Shown: positions 18,948-29,332 of the stretch, in pieces
How the letters are laid out: each line of letters starts with the position of its first letter
Position numbering within the stretch: position 1 is the first letter of the stretch
Assembly (NCBI GenBank): GCA_019800895.1
Contig: JAHVKF010000001.1
Location: forward strand, 124,001-188,000
DNA: 64,000 bases
Reading direction: 5' to 3'
Source of the DNA: Halomonas denitrificans
Lineage (GTDB): Bacteria > Pseudomonadota > Gammaproteobacteria > Xanthomonadales > Wenzhouxiangellaceae
Translations under genes and position numbers: made by a program
Notes under the pieces: generated by a model
Told to the model about the DNA's origin: nothing
Databases searched by the model: none
Seen by the model: the letters and a program-made list of their open reading frames with translations, nothing else

Positions 18948-21341
18948 TTACCCTCTCAGCATCACTCCGTGCGCTTCCTTCAGGGTCTTGATCACCCCGT
19001 CGACGACCCCATCGGCGTCGCCATCGGTAAGGGTGCGCGAAACATCGCGAAGAATCAAGCCTATAGCGATCCCTTTGAAGCCCGATTCTATCCCCTTTCC
19101 GCGGTACGTGTCGAATATCCTGCATTCGGCCAGCAGCGGACCGGCGGCCGAACGGACCGCAGCGACGAGATCGGCAGCCGACAGCTCGTCCGGAACGGCC
19201 AGCGCCAGATCGCGCCGGACCGACGGAAAGCGCGCCAGTCCGGCGTATTCCGGCAGCTCGCGGCGCTGGAGGGGTTCGAGATCGATCTCGGCAACGAACA
19301 GCGGAAGGTCCAGTTCGAACGCATCGGCCAGCGCGGGATGGAGCTGCCCCATCCAGCCCGCCGACCGTCCATCGATCGCGATCGACGCGCCCTGGCCCGG
19401 GTGGAGCCACGGGCGATGGTCCGGACCGACTTCGAGCGATTCCGGTGCCTGACCGGCCAGCGCGAACAACTGTTCGACTTCGCCCTTGAGGTCGAAGAAA
19501 TCCACCGCGCGGCGCTCGACGTGCCACGCCTCGGGGACCGCGTCCCCGGCCATCGCCAGGCCCAGGCGGCGGGTCTCCACGAAGGAGTCGCCGTCCCGGC
19601 CCGCTTCGAACACGTGACCGGTCTCGTACAGGCGCAGGCGGCGGAGCTGGTGGCGCAGGTTGGACGACGCGGTCGCGATGAGCCCGGGAAGCAGGCTGGT
19701 GCGCAGCACCGCCATGTCGCGACTCAAGGGATTGGCCAGCGGTTGGGCGCGCTCGTCCAGGCCCAGTCGCTCCAGCGACTCGCGCGGAACGAAGCTCCAG
19801 CTGATGATTTCCCGGAATCCGCGCGCCTGGAGAGAATGGTCGATCACGGACAGCGGGGTCGAGCGCTCGCTGGGCGCCGCGGCACGGAGCCGGCCGCCGG
19901 GCGCCCGGGTCGGCAGCCGGTCGTAGCCCACCACGCGGGCGATCTCTTCGATCAGGTCGACCTCGATTTCCAGGTCTCGCCGCCGCGACGGCGGGCGAAC
20001 CGTGACACGCTCATCGTCGGAACCCTCGTCGATCTGCATGCCGAGACGGCGCAGGACGTCGAGCATGTCCTCACGCACCAGGTCCGTCCCGAGCAGGCGA
20101 TTCACGCGATCGGGGCGAAGCTCGATGGCCGGCTGCACAGGCCGATGGGCGTCCGATCGGACATCGATCGTCGGACCGGGCGTTCCACCTGCAATGTCGA
20201 GGATCAGCGCGGTCGCGCGCTCGAGCGCGACAGCCTGCAGCTCCGGGTCCACGCCGCGCTCGAAGCGGTGCGAGGAGTCGGTGGCGAGGCCGAAGCGGCG
20301 CGCCTTGCCGGTGATCACCGCCGGCGCGAACCAGGCCGATTCGAGCAGGATATCGCGGGTCGAATCGGTCACGGCGCTGGGCTGACCACCCATGATGCCG
20401 GCCAGGGCGACCGGACCGGTGTGGTCGGCGATGACCAGCAATTCGTCGTCGAGCTCGATGCGCTGTTCGTTGAGCAGCTCCAGCGTCTCGCCAGCTTCGG
20501 CGCGGCGCACACGGATTCCGCCCTCGAGGCAATCCAGATCGAACGCGTGCATCGGCTGGCCGAGTTCGAGCAGGACGTAGTTGGTCACATCGACGATCGG
20601 ACCGAGGCTGCGGATTCCGCAGCGCTCCAGGCGCTGGACCATCCACGGCGGCGTCTGCGCGGTCGGATCGACCCCCTCGATGACCCGTCCGACGTAGCGC
20701 GGGCAGCCCGCAGGGTCGCCCAGCTCGATCGGCAGTTCGCGGTCACCGACCGCATCGACTGCTCCCAGCGCGGGCGGCGTGAGCTCGGCCCCTTCGAGGG
20801 CCGCCAGCTCGTGCGCGATGCCGCGAATCGACAGGCAGTCGGCCCGGTTCGGCGTTAGATCCAGTTCGATGACGTGGTCCGGCAAGCCCAGGGCGTCGGC
20901 GAGCGGTCGCCCGGGCTGCAGGTCGCCGGCGAGCTCGAGCAGGCCCGAGGCACCCTCGCCGAGACCCAGCTCGGGCGCCGAGCACAACATGCCCGCCGAG
21001 GCCACGCCGCGCAGCTTGGCAGCCTTGATCTTCATGCCGTTGGGCAGCCGGCTCCCGATCGTGGCGACCGGCGCGACCAGGCCCTCGCGCGCATTCGGCG
21101 CTCCGCAGACGATGCCCAACGGCTCGTCGGCACCGACATCGACGGTGCAGACCCGCAGGCGATCGGCGTCCGGGTGCGGCTCGCAGGCCGCGATCCGGCC
21201 GACGACGACTCCGTCGAGCCCATCACCGAGCCGGACCAGGTCGTCGACCTCGAGGCCGGCCGCGGTCAGCCGCTCGGCGGCCTGCTCGGCCGTCCGGCCG
21301 CTCCGGACCCAGTCGCTGAGCCATTCATAGCTGAAACGCAT
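18948..21341 (-). CDS. pheT: Phenylalanine--tRNA ligase beta subunit
   Basis: The 797-residue beta chain pairs with PheS to charge tRNA-Phe. It begins MRFSYEWLSDWV, carries a tRNA-binding (EMAP-like) domain near residues 40-150, the B3/B4 editing region with RRFGLATDSSHRFERGVDPE near 340, and a C-terminal anticodon-binding FDX-ACB domain (YAGLARFPSVRRDLALAVP). The length is normal. It lies 39 bases after pheS and three bases before ihfA. No pheM-type attenuator is visible before pheS, so regulation probably comes from the shared rpmI promoter. Confidence 0.97.
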   Translation of the reverse strand: MRFSYEWLSDWVRSGRTAEQAAERLTAAGLEVDDLVRLGDGLDGVVVGRIAACEPHPDADRLRVCTVDVGADEPLGIVCGAPNAREGLVAPVATIGSRLPNGMKIKAAKLRGVASAGMLCSAPELGLGEGASGLLELAGDLQPGRPLADALGLPDHVIELDLTPNRADCLSIRGIAHELAALEGAELTPPALGAVDAVGDRELPIELGDPAGCPRYVGRVIEGVDPTAQTPPWMVQRLERCGIRSLGPIVDVTNYVLLELGQPMHAFDLDCLEGGIRVRRAEAGETLELLNEQRIELDDELLVIADHTGPVALAGIMGGQPSAVTDSTRDILLESAWFAPAVITGKARRFGLATDSSHRFERGVDPELQAVALERATALILDIAGGTPGPTIDVRSDAHRPVQPAIELRPDRVNRLLGTDLVREDMLDVLRRLGMQIDEGSDDERVTVRPPSRRRDLEIEVDLIEEIARVVGYDRLPTRAPGGRLRAAAPSERSTPLSVIDHSLQARGFREIISWSFVPRESLERLGLDERAQPLANPLSRDMAVLRTSLLPGLIATASSNLRHQLRRLRLYETGHVFEAGRDGDSFVETRRLGLAMAGDAVPEAWHVERRAVDFFDLKGEVEQLFALAGQAPESLEVGPDHRPWLHPGQGASIAIDGRSAGWMGQLHPALADAFELDLPLFVAEIDLEPLQRRELPEYAGLARFPSVRRDLALAVPDELSAADLVAAVRSAAGPLLAECRIFDTYRGKGIESGFKGIAIGLILRDVSRTLTDGDADGVVDGVIKTLKEAHGVMLRG

Positions 21342-21380
21342 GGAAACGTCTCCAGGATTCGGAGTGCGTGCCCGGCCCGC

Positions 21381-22403
<1,023 letters not shown>

Positions 22404-22760
22404 TCAGGACAGCTGAGCCTGTGCTTTCTCGGCCAGGGTCTTGAACGCGACCTTGTCGTTGACAGCCAGCTCGGCCAGCATCTTGCGATCGATCTCGATC
22501 TCGGCCCGCTTCAGCCCGTTGATGAACCGGCTGTAGGACAGGCCGTGCTCGCGGGCCGCAGCGTTGATGCGCTGGATCCACAGCGAACGGAAATCGCGCT
22601 TGCGCTGACGGCGATCGCGGTAGGCGTACTGACCGGCCTTGATGACCGCCTGCTTGGCGACGCGAAAGACCTTGCGGCGTGCGCCGTAATAGCCCTTGGC
22701 GCGACTCAGGACCTTGCGGTGACGACGGCGTGCAACCACTCCACGTTTTACTCGTGCCAT
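22404..22760 (-). CDS. rplT: 50S ribosomal protein L20
   Basis: The 118-residue basic protein begins [23 protein letters not shown] and has [26 protein letters not shown], both diagnostic of L20. It is an early 23S rRNA assembly protein and in E. coli also represses its own operon by binding the rpmI leader. It lies 12 bases after rpmI. The leader upstream of rpmI has hairpins that could serve the same control. Confidence 0.98.
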   Translation of the reverse strand: MARVKRGVVARRRHRKVLSRAKGYYGARRKVFRVAKQAVIKAGQYAYRDRRQRKRDFRSLWIQRINAAAREHGLSYSRFINGLKRAEIEIDRKMLAELAVNDKVAFKTLAEKAQAQLS

Positions 22761-22772
22761 GTCTCGTTCTCC

Positions 22773-22970
22773 TTAGAGCTTGGGAAGCATCTTGCGAATG
22801 GCCTTTTCATCGGCCTTCGCGACCAACGACGTCGAGCGCAGGCGACGCTTGCGCTTGGTGTCCTTCTTGGTCAGGATGTGGCTGTGGAAGGCGTGCTTGC
22901 GCTTGATGCGCCCGCTGCCGGTCTTGCGGAACCGCTTCGCAGCGCCCCGGTTGGATTTCATCTTGGGCAT
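22773..22970 (-). CDS. rpmI: 50S ribosomal protein L35
   Basis: The 65-residue protein ([20 protein letters not shown]) is a normal L35. The start is fixed at the ATG at 22970: GAGGAG lies six bases upstream on the minus strand, while an in-frame TTG two codons earlier is too close to that site. The usual infC gene is not found upstream; a 180-base structured leader and a strong promoter are there instead. Confidence 0.97.
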   Translation of the reverse strand: MPKMKSNRGAAKRFRKTGSGRIKRKHAFHSHILTKKDTKRKRRLRSTSLVAKADEKAIRKMLPKL

Positions 22971-23055
22971 GTGCAACTCCTCGTGAATCAGGTCGCAGTT
23001 TTCATCGATGCCTTCGCTGCAGCGGCGGCTCGGTCGACGGGTCTGGCGACCCTCG

Positions 23056-23116
23056 AACCCGGGCCACGCTTTCCGTGCCCACGAGCTGCAGTCCGGCTTG
23101 TTTGGTACAGCAAGCC
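23056..23116 (-). promoter_or_regulatory. Structured 5' leader of rpmI-rplT
   Basis: The predicted transcript starts near 23114, leaving about 145 bases before rpmI. It opens with a hairpin (GGCTTG with CAAGCC at 23095-23116). A second stem follows, formed by GGGCACG and CGTGGCCC around GAAAG. Such structures could be the target of L20 autoregulation. A tiny frame MKTAT lies at 22988-23005. This is inference from base pairing only. Confidence 0.45.
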
Positions 23117-23120
23117 CTCA

Positions 23121-23150
23121 ATTATACCCCCTGAAACCGCCGCGTGTCGA
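23121..23150 (-). promoter_or_regulatory. Strong sigma-70 promoter of the rpmI-rplT-pheST-ihfA-merR cluster
   Basis: On the minus strand TCGACA, an 18-base spacer and a perfect TATAAT (23121-23126). It gives the ribosomal and pheST genes their own promoter in the absence of infC. Confidence 0.75.
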
Positions 23151-23233
23151 TGCCCACAGCACGATTCAACGGCGAGGCCCGGCGCGGCGCCTTCGCTACA
23201 ATCACGGCCAGGATCGAGCGCGGGAGACCGACC

Positions 23234-23956
23234 ATGTGCGGCCGGGGAGGACTGGACTTCGACTGGCGCACCGTGTGGCGCTACCTGTCGCTTGCCGGTG
23301 CCCCCCCGGACGGCGGCGAGCGCCGCCTCAACATCGCACCGAGCACGCGGAGCCGCGACGGCGTCGACTGGCGGACGCTGCCGGCCGTTCGCAGCGCCGA
23401 GGGAGAACGCCGGGTCGATTCGCTGGTCTGGCCCCTCGTGCCCTACTGGCTCAAGGGCGACCTGCCCAAGTTCTCGACCGCCAATTGCCGGAGCGAGCCC
23501 GATACGCCGTTTGCCGAGACCGTGACCGGCAAGCCGACCTTCCGCACGGCCTGGAAGCGCGGCCAGCGATGCGTGATCCTGCTCAGCTGGTTCTACGAAT
23601 GGGACCAGCGAACGCGGCCGCGGCAGCCCTGGCGGGTGCTGCCGACCGACGCGCCGATCCTTGCCCTGGCCGGCCTGTGGGACCGTAGTCCGACCGGCAA
23701 CGACGAGACGATGGAAAGCTGCACCATTGTCACCACGAGTCCGAACGCCCTGCTTCGCGACATCGGCCACCATCGCGCGCCGGTGCTGCTCGACGGCCCG
23801 TCGATCGGGGCCTGGCTCGAGGGAAGCGAGGACGACGCACAGGCGGTCGTGCGGCCACCGCCGGACGGTTCGCTGCGCGCCCACCCGGTCACGACCCGCG
23901 TCAACAACCCCCACTACCAGGACGAGGACCTGCTGGAGGTCGCCGATGGTGGATGA
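23234..23956 (+). CDS. SRAP (SOS response-associated peptidase) family protein, YedK/HMCES-like
   Basis: The 240-residue protein starts MCGRGGLDFD, placing the catalytic Cys at position 2 after Met removal. SRAP proteins form a thiazolidine crosslink to abasic sites in single-stranded DNA and shield them from breakage. The conserved Asn-Arg is in FSTANCRSEP, where the usual ET after the Arg is EP. The Glu is in SWFYEWDQR and the active-site His in LRDIGHHRAPVLL. Start at 23234 is required by the Cys2 rule. The stop lies 11 bases inside the next gene, a lipid transporter permease, so the two are translationally coupled. TACAAT at 23197 may be the -10. Confidence 0.92.
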   Translation: MCGRGGLDFDWRTVWRYLSLAGAPPDGGERRLNIAPSTRSRDGVDWRTLPAVRSAEGERRVDSLVWPLVPYWLKGDLPKFSTANCRSEPDTPFAETVTGKPTFRTAWKRGQRCVILLSWFYEWDQRTRPRQPWRVLPTDAPILALAGLWDRSPTGNDETMESCTIVTTSPNALLRDIGHHRAPVLLDGPSIGAWLEGSEDDAQAVVRPPPDGSLRAHPVTTRVNNPHYQDEDLLEVADGG

Positions 23957-25079
23957 GGCTCGCTCGTCCGGCGCACCGGAACTGCGGATCGAGGACGACG
24001 ACGGCTCGACCGTGCTGCGCGCGATCGGGGACTGGACCCTGCCCCATGCGACCGACCTGGTCGAACCGGTCGAACGGGCCGCTCGCCGGGCGGCGCGCCT
24101 GGACTTCAGCGGGATCACTCGTCTCGATGCATCCGGTGCGCTGCTGCTGGAACGGCTGACGCTGCGCTGCGAGCACGGAGGTGCCCGCGCCGGCCTGCCC
24201 GAGCGCTGGCAGCGGGTGTTCGAATCCGTGGACTCGGCCTGCGACGACCGGCCGGCGGCCGCCCCGGACGTGGACGCCCAGTGGCGCCAGGTCCTCGAGC
24301 GCATCGGCCGCGCGGTGGCGGGCATCCTGCAGGCCACCCGCGAGCTGCTCGGGTTCCTCGGCCTGGTCATGCACCGGTTGGCCAGGACCGCGCTGCGTCC
24401 GGCCCGCCTGCGACTGACCTCGGTGGTCTACCACGTCGAACAGACCGGCCTCGACGCCGCCCCGCTGCTGGTCCTGCTGGCCTCGCTGATCGGCGCGGTG
24501 ATCGCCTTCCTCGGTGCCACGGTCCTGCGCGACTTCGGTGCCGAACTGTTCGTCGTCGACCTGGTCGCCTTCGCGTTCGCCCGCGAGTTCGGCGTTCTGC
24601 TGACCGCGATCCTGCTCGCGGGACGCACCGCGAGCGCGTTCTGCGCCCAGATCGGCATGATGAAGTCGCGCGAGGAGATCGATGCGATCCGCACCCTCGG
24701 CCTCGATACGGTCGACGTGCTGGTCCTGCCGCGCCTGGTCGCGCTGCTGATCGCGCTGCCCTTGCTGACCTTTCTCGCCACGCTGGCCGGCCTGTTCGGC
24801 GGACTCGTGGTGTCGGTGGTTTCGCTGGACATCAATCTCGCCCTCTACATCGAGCGCGTCCAGCAGACGCTAACGCTGCAGCACTACCTGGTCGGGATGA
24901 TCAAGGCGCCGCTGTTCGCCTTCGTCATCGCCCTCATTGGCTGCCTCGAAGGCCTGCGGGTGAGCGGTACCGCGCAATCGGTCGGCGAGCACACCACGAC
25001 GGCCGTCGTCCGCAGCCTGACCATGGTGATCGTGCTCGATGCGTTCGCCGCGGTCTGGTTCATGGAGATGGGGTGGTGA
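23946..25079 (+). CDS. MlaE-type lipid ABC transporter permease with fused N-terminal STAS domain
   Basis: The 377-residue protein joins two parts that are separate in E. coli Mla. Residues 13-100 form a STAS (MlaB-like) domain, with LDFSGITRLDASGALLLERL. Residues about 160-377 form an MlaE/YrbE permease with five or so membrane helices and the signature FAREFGVLLTAILLAGRTASAFCAQIG. The permease moves phospholipid between inner and outer membranes with the ATPase and MCE proteins encoded next. The ATG at 23946 overlaps the SRAP stop; the TGA overlaps the ATPase start. Such fusions are known, but here no mlaC-like gene is present. Confidence 0.92.
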   Translation: MVDEARSSGAPELRIEDDDGSTVLRAIGDWTLPHATDLVEPVERAARRAARLDFSGITRLDASGALLLERLTLRCEHGGARAGLPERWQRVFESVDSACDDRPAAAPDVDAQWRQVLERIGRAVAGILQATRELLGFLGLVMHRLARTALRPARLRLTSVVYHVEQTGLDAAPLLVLLASLIGAVIAFLGATVLRDFGAELFVVDLVAFAFAREFGVLLTAILLAGRTASAFCAQIGMMKSREEIDAIRTLGLDTVDVLVLPRLVALLIALPLLTFLATLAGLFGGLVVSVVSLDINLALYIERVQQTLTLQHYLVGMIKAPLFAFVIALIGCLEGLRVSGTAQSVGEHTTTAVVRSLTMVIVLDAFAAVWFMEMGW

Positions 25080-25852
25080 GCGACGCGCCCGACCCGCTCG
25101 TCCGCGTTCGCGGCCTGGACAATCGCTTCGGCGACGATGTCGTGCATCGCGGGCTCGACCTCGACGTCCGCCCCGGCGAGATCCTCGGCGTCGTTGGCGG
25201 CTCGGGGACCGGGAAGTCGGTCCTCATGCGGTGCATCCTCGGGCTTCGCAAGCCGACCGCCGGTCGCATCGAGGTCTTCGGCGCGCCCATGGACGGTTCC
25301 GATGCGGCGCAGCAGCAGCTTGCCCGGCGGGCCGGCGTACTGTTCCAGGACGGCGCGCTGTTTTCGTCCCTGACCGTGCAGGAAAACGTCGAGCTTCCGC
25401 TGCAGACGCACCAGCCCGATCTACCCCTCCAGCTTCGACGCGACCTGGCCCGGTCGAAGATCCAGCTCGCCGGACTGCCGGAATCGACCTGCGCCAAGAT
25501 GCCGTCCGAACTGTCCGGCGGCATGCGGAAACGGGTCGCCCTCGCCCGTGCGCTGGCCCTGGAGCCGGAGCTCCTGTTCCTCGACGAACCGACCGCCGGC
25601 CTGGACCCGATCGGCGCGGCCGAGTTCGACCGCCTGCTGCGCACGCTCCAGCAGGCGCTGGAGCTCACCGTCTTCCTGATCACCCACGATCTCGATACGC
25701 TGTACGCGATCACCGACCGGGTGGCGGTCCTGGCCGATCACCGCGTCCTGGCCGCCGCACCACTGGAGGAGATCGAAGGTCTTGACCACCCGTGGATCGA
25801 GGCATACTTCCACGGTGCGCGTGCGCGCGCCGCACAGCACGGCCGTCACTAG
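25076..25852 (+). CDS. MlaF-type ABC transporter ATP-binding protein
   Basis: The 258-residue ATPase has Walker A GGSGTGKS near residue 40, a Q-loop (LFQDGALFSSLTV), the ABC signature LSGGMRKRVALARA, Walker B LLFLDEPTAGLDP and a switch His in LITHDLDTLYAI. The LSGGMRKR form is typical of the MlaF/MCE-associated group. The start is GTG at 25076, which overlaps the permease stop by four bases; another GTG one codon earlier is possible. It energises lipid transport by the STAS-permease protein. Confidence 0.92.
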   Translation: MSDAPDPLVRVRGLDNRFGDDVVHRGLDLDVRPGEILGVVGGSGTGKSVLMRCILGLRKPTAGRIEVFGAPMDGSDAAQQQLARRAGVLFQDGALFSSLTVQENVELPLQTHQPDLPLQLRRDLARSKIQLAGLPESTCAKMPSELSGGMRKRVALARALALEPELLFLDEPTAGLDPIGAAEFDRLLRTLQQALELTVFLITHDLDTLYAITDRVAVLADHRVLAAAPLEEIEGLDHPWIEAYFHGARARAAQHGRH

Positions 25853-25862
25853 AAGGTCCCGG

Positions 25863-26828
25863 ATGGAAACGCGAGCCAATTTCGTCATCATCGGAGCATT
25901 CACCGTCGTGGTCGCGTTGGCCGCGGTGGTGTTCGGCCTGTTCACGGCGCGCTTCGCGACCGACAAGGCCTGGGACCGCTACGAGATCCTGTTCGAGGAC
26001 TCGGTGATGGGGCTGTCCGAGGGCAGCTCGGTGGTCTACAACGGAGTCAACGTCGGCCGGGTCGCCGATATCGAGCTCTACCCCGGCGACGTGCGCCAGG
26101 TCCGGGTCGTGGTCGAGATCGAGGGCGCGGTACCCATCCACCGCGACACGGTCGCCACCCTGCGCCTGACGGGCCTGACGGGGACCGCCGTCATCCAGCT
26201 CACCGGGGGCTCGCCCGATGCGCCCTTGCTCGAGGCGCAGCGACGGGGTCTGCCGCGGATCGAATCGCGGGTCTCACCGCTGAACCGGCTGGTCGAATCC
26301 TCCGAAGGCATCGTGGTCACCGCCAACCGCATCATGAACCAGCTTGGCGAACTGTTCGACGAGTCCAACCTGGACCGGGTCCGCGAGACCCTGGTCCAGG
26401 TCGAACGCTTCAGCGCGACGCTGAACGATCCGCAAAGCGACCTGAACCGGCTGCTGGCCGGCGCCGCCGAAGCCGGACAGGTCCTGCCCGAGCTGATCGA
26501 TCGGCTCGACGCGACCATCGCGCGCGTCGATGGCGCGGTGGCGCAGATCGATCGCGGGCTGGTCGAAGGGCTTCCGGAGCTTCGGGGCCAGCTCGAACGC
26601 ACCCTCGCCAATCTCGAGTCCTTGACCGGCCGCCTCGACCGGATCGTGGCCAGCAACCAGGACGAGCTCAGTCGCATCGGGGGTGTCGGCATGCGCCAGC
26701 TCGGCGGCGGACTGGAAGATATCCGCCAGCTGGTCCGACGCTTGTCGGACCTCGTCCGGCAGATCGAACAGGACCCCGCCCGCTTCCTGCTCGGCGGCGA
26801 GCAACCCGAGGAGTTCCCGATCCAATGA
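25863..26828 (+). CDS. MCE (MlaD-like) domain protein
   Basis: The 321-residue protein has one N-terminal membrane anchor (FVIIGAFTVVVALAAVVFGL). A single MCE domain follows at about residues 40-115, with FEDSVMGLSEGSSVVYNGVNVGRV, and then a long helical region to the end. MCE proteins form hexameric rings that carry lipids across the periplasm. The helical tail is longer than in E. coli MlaD and could help span the periplasm, as in PqiB/YebT or mycobacterial Mce proteins. It starts 10 bases after the ATPase gene and overlaps the lipoprotein gene by four bases (ATGA). Confidence 0.92.
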   Translation: METRANFVIIGAFTVVVALAAVVFGLFTARFATDKAWDRYEILFEDSVMGLSEGSSVVYNGVNVGRVADIELYPGDVRQVRVVVEIEGAVPIHRDTVATLRLTGLTGTAVIQLTGGSPDAPLLEAQRRGLPRIESRVSPLNRLVESSEGIVVTANRIMNQLGELFDESNLDRVRETLVQVERFSATLNDPQSDLNRLLAGAAEAGQVLPELIDRLDATIARVDGAVAQIDRGLVEGLPELRGQLERTLANLESLTGRLDRIVASNQDELSRIGGVGMRQLGGGLEDIRQLVRRLSDLVRQIEQDPARFLLGGEQPEEFPIQ

Positions 26829-27487
26829 CCCCTTCGATGCATGTTCGCGACGCGGCCCGCTTCGCCGGACGGTTCCCGATAGGCGGGGCGCGAGCGATAC
26901 CGTCCCTGTCCCTGGCCCTGCTTCTCGGCGCGATCCTCGGCCTGGGCGGCTGCTCGATCCTGCCCGAAAACGAGCCGGTCCACCTGGTCGACCCGCGGCT
27001 GGAGGTCGAACCCGGCCGGCACGGGGCGTCCCGCCCCTGGACGCTGAACATCGCCCGACCGGAGACGGACCCGGTCCGAGATTCCGCACGCGTTCTCGTT
27101 CGCACCCCCGACGGACAACTCCAGGTCCACCCCACCGCACGCTGGGTCGCGCCGGCCCCGGAGCTGGTCCGGACCGCACTGGTCCGCTATCTCCGCGACG
27201 CCGAGGTGCTGGCCCAGGTCGGCGCCAGCGCCAGCGGCTCCGACCGGACGCTGGTCATCGATCTGCGCCGCTTCGAGATCGCCCGCGACGCCTCCGGATC
27301 GCTCGCCGTCGCAGCCCAGGCCGATGCACGCCTGTACGAGAGTGCCTCCGCCGACCGGGTGGGCCGGCTGTCCTTCGACCACGCCGAAGCGATCGACTCG
27401 GCGTCGGTGGCCGAGGTGGTCCGTGGGACCCAGGCGGTTCTCGAGCTGCTGGCCCGGCGCACCGGCGACTGGCTCGCGGAACACTGA
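26825..27487 (+). CDS. ABC-type transport auxiliary lipoprotein (PqiC-like)
   Basis: The 220-residue protein has an unusually long basic N-terminus, then a hydrophobic stretch ending in the lipobox LGLGGC (Cys near residue 43). The mature part matches the ABC_trans_aux/PqiC family (LVRTPDGQLQVHPTARWVAPAPELV), in which an outer-membrane lipoprotein docks the MCE tunnel. It is the last gene of the five-gene coupled set starting with SRAP. A closer Met at residue 6 could also be the start. Confidence 0.85.
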   Translation: MTPSMHVRDAARFAGRFPIGGARAIPSLSLALLLGAILGLGGCSILPENEPVHLVDPRLEVEPGRHGASRPWTLNIARPETDPVRDSARVLVRTPDGQLQVHPTARWVAPAPELVRTALVRYLRDAEVLAQVGASASGSDRTLVIDLRRFEIARDASGSLAVAAQADARLYESASADRVGRLSFDHAEAIDSASVAEVVRGTQAVLELLARRTGDWLAEH

Positions 27488-27723
27488 CCGCCGGCGCCGG
27501 AGCAGGCGCGTCCCGTTGATGCGATAATGGCCGGCTGACGCGGCCGCCGACGCGCGCCCGCAATTCCGGGTCCGGACGGCACGCCGCGTGTCCGACCGCC
27601 GATTCTCGCCGGTCGCCGCGGCTGGAAGGCGGAGCGCACGCAGGACTCGCAACGTCGAGCGCCGGCGAGCCGGACCACGAACCGAATTCAACCGACTCAT
27701 TCACGACTTGCAAAGGAGCCCGC

Positions 27724-29256
27724 ATGAACCAGCGCGCCAGCACGATCCTCGAAGCTCTTGGCCTGAAGGCCGAAAACCCGGGAGCCTGTTTCGGACCCGG
27801 CCAGTGGTCGACCACTACCGATGCCGGCACGATCGAATCGATCAACCCGTCGACCGGTGAGGTGATCGCGCGCGTTCACGCCGCGTCGGAGGCCGACTAC
27901 GAGCGCGTCATGGACCAGGCCGTGGAAACCGCGAAGGCCTGGCGCCAGGTTCCGGCCCCCCAGCGCGGCGAAGCCGTGCGCCTGGTGACCGAAGCCCTGC
28001 GCAAGTACAAGGACCCGCTGGGCAGCCTCGTCTCGATGGAGATGGGCAAGATCAAGCCCGAGGGCGATGGTGAAGTGCAGGAAATGATCGATATCGGCGA
28101 CTTCGCGGTCGGCCAGTCGCGGATGCTGTACGGCAAGACCATGCACTCGGAACGTCCCGGCCACCGGATGTACGAGCAGTGGCATCCGCTGGGCGTCGTC
28201 GGCGTTGCCACGGCGTTCAACTTCCCGGTCGCGGTCTGGGCCTGGAACGCGCTGCTCTCGGCGGTCTGCGGCAACGCCACCGTATGGAAGCCGTCGCCGA
28301 AGGGCGTGCTCTGCTGCGCGGCGGTCCAGAACATCGCCAACGAAGCGCTGGAGGGCACGGACTTCCCGCCGATCTTCACCAGCTTCATGGAGAACGGCCA
28401 CGAGCTGTCGCAGAAGTTCATCGACGACAAGCGGGTCGACCTGATGTCGTTCACCGGCTCCAGCCAGGTCGGACGGATGGTCGGCGAACGCGTGGCCGCG
28501 CGCATGGGCAAGAGCCTGCTCGAACTCGGCGGCAACAACGCGATGATCGTCGACGAGACCGCCGATCTGAAGCTGGCCGTGCCGGCCATCGTGTTCGGCG
28601 CCGTCGGCACGGCCGGCCAGCGGTGCACGTCGACGCGACGCCTGTTCCTGCACGAGTCGATCGCCGACGACGTCATCGCAACGCTGGTCGACGCCTACAA
28701 GCAGGTGCCGATCGGCGATCCGCTCGACGAAGGCACGCTGATGGGGCCCCTGACGGACCAGGCCGCCGTCGATCGGTACCTGGACGCGCTGGAGGCCGCG
28801 AAGGCGGCCGGCGGCGAAGTCCTGACCGGCGGCAAGCAGCTCGACCGGGACGGCTTCTTCGTCGAACCGGCCATCGTGCGCGCCGAGAACCACTGGGACA
28901 TCGTGCAGGAAGAAACCTTCGCACCGATCCTCTACGTCATGACCTACAGCAAGCTCGAGGACGCCATGGCCATGCACAACGACGTGCGCCAGGGCCTCTC
29001 GTCGGCGATCTTCACCACCGACCTCCGCAACGCCGAGTACTTCCTCGGACACCTCGGCTCGGACTGCGGGATTGCCAACGTCAACATCGGCACCTCGGGC
29101 GCCGAGATCGGTGGAGCCTTCGGTGGCGAGAAGGAAACCGGCGGCGGGCGCGAATCGGGCTCCGATGCCTGGCAGGCCTACATGCGCCGCCAGACCAACA
29201 CCATCAACCACTCGACCGAGCTGCCGCTGGCCCAGGGCATCAAGTTCGACCTGTAA
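27724..29256 (+). CDS. ALDH7-family aldehyde dehydrogenase (probable aminoadipate-semialdehyde / piperideine-6-carboxylate dehydrogenase)
   Basis: The 510-residue enzyme matches the ALDH7/antiquitin family in length and motifs: [25 protein letters not shown] near residue 155, [18 protein letters not shown] with the general-base Glu, and the catalytic Cys in [13 protein letters not shown] near residue 302. The family oxidises alpha-aminoadipic semialdehyde to aminoadipate in lysine catabolism, using NAD. No lysine-degradation partner is adjacent, so the substrate is inferred from family only. AAAGGAG precedes the ATG. A 236-base gap separates it from the transporter set. Confidence 0.88.
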   Translation: MNQRASTILEALGLKAENPGACFGPGQWSTTTDAGTIESINPSTGEVIARVHAASEADYERVMDQAVETAKAWRQVPAPQRGEAVRLVTEALRKYKDPLGSLVSMEMGKIKPEGDGEVQEMIDIGDFAVGQSRMLYGKTMHSERPGHRMYEQWHPLGVVGVATAFNFPVAVWAWNALLSAVCGNATVWKPSPKGVLCCAAVQNIANEALEGTDFPPIFTSFMENGHELSQKFIDDKRVDLMSFTGSSQVGRMVGERVAARMGKSLLELGGNNAMIVDETADLKLAVPAIVFGAVGTAGQRCTSTRRLFLHESIADDVIATLVDAYKQVPIGDPLDEGTLMGPLTDQAAVDRYLDALEAAKAAGGEVLTGGKQLDRDGFFVEPAIVRAENHWDIVQEETFAPILYVMTYSKLEDAMAMHNDVRQGLSSAIFTTDLRNAEYFLGHLGSDCGIANVNIGTSGAEIGGAFGGEKETGGGRESGSDAWQAYMRRQTNTINHSTELPLAQGIKFDL

Positions 29257-29295
29257 TGTCGGTCCCCCGACCCGGGACCGGCATCGCCGGGACCG

Positions 29296-29326
29296 GGATC
29301 GGAATCCGGATCGGAATCCGGATCGG
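29296..29326. repeat. Tandem 12-bp repeat GGATCGGAATCC
   Basis: GGATCGGAATCC is repeated twice perfectly and a third copy is partial (GGATCGG). It lies just before a TACAAT sequence in the gap after the ALDH7 gene. Each unit is itself nearly palindromic. Confidence 0.7.
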
Positions 29327-29332
29327 GGACGT

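Noticed and set aside
23030-23075. tRNA-like T-loop (GGGTTCGAGG) in the rpmI leader
   Set aside because: No acceptor, D or anticodon stems can be drawn around it; it is part of a leader hairpin region.
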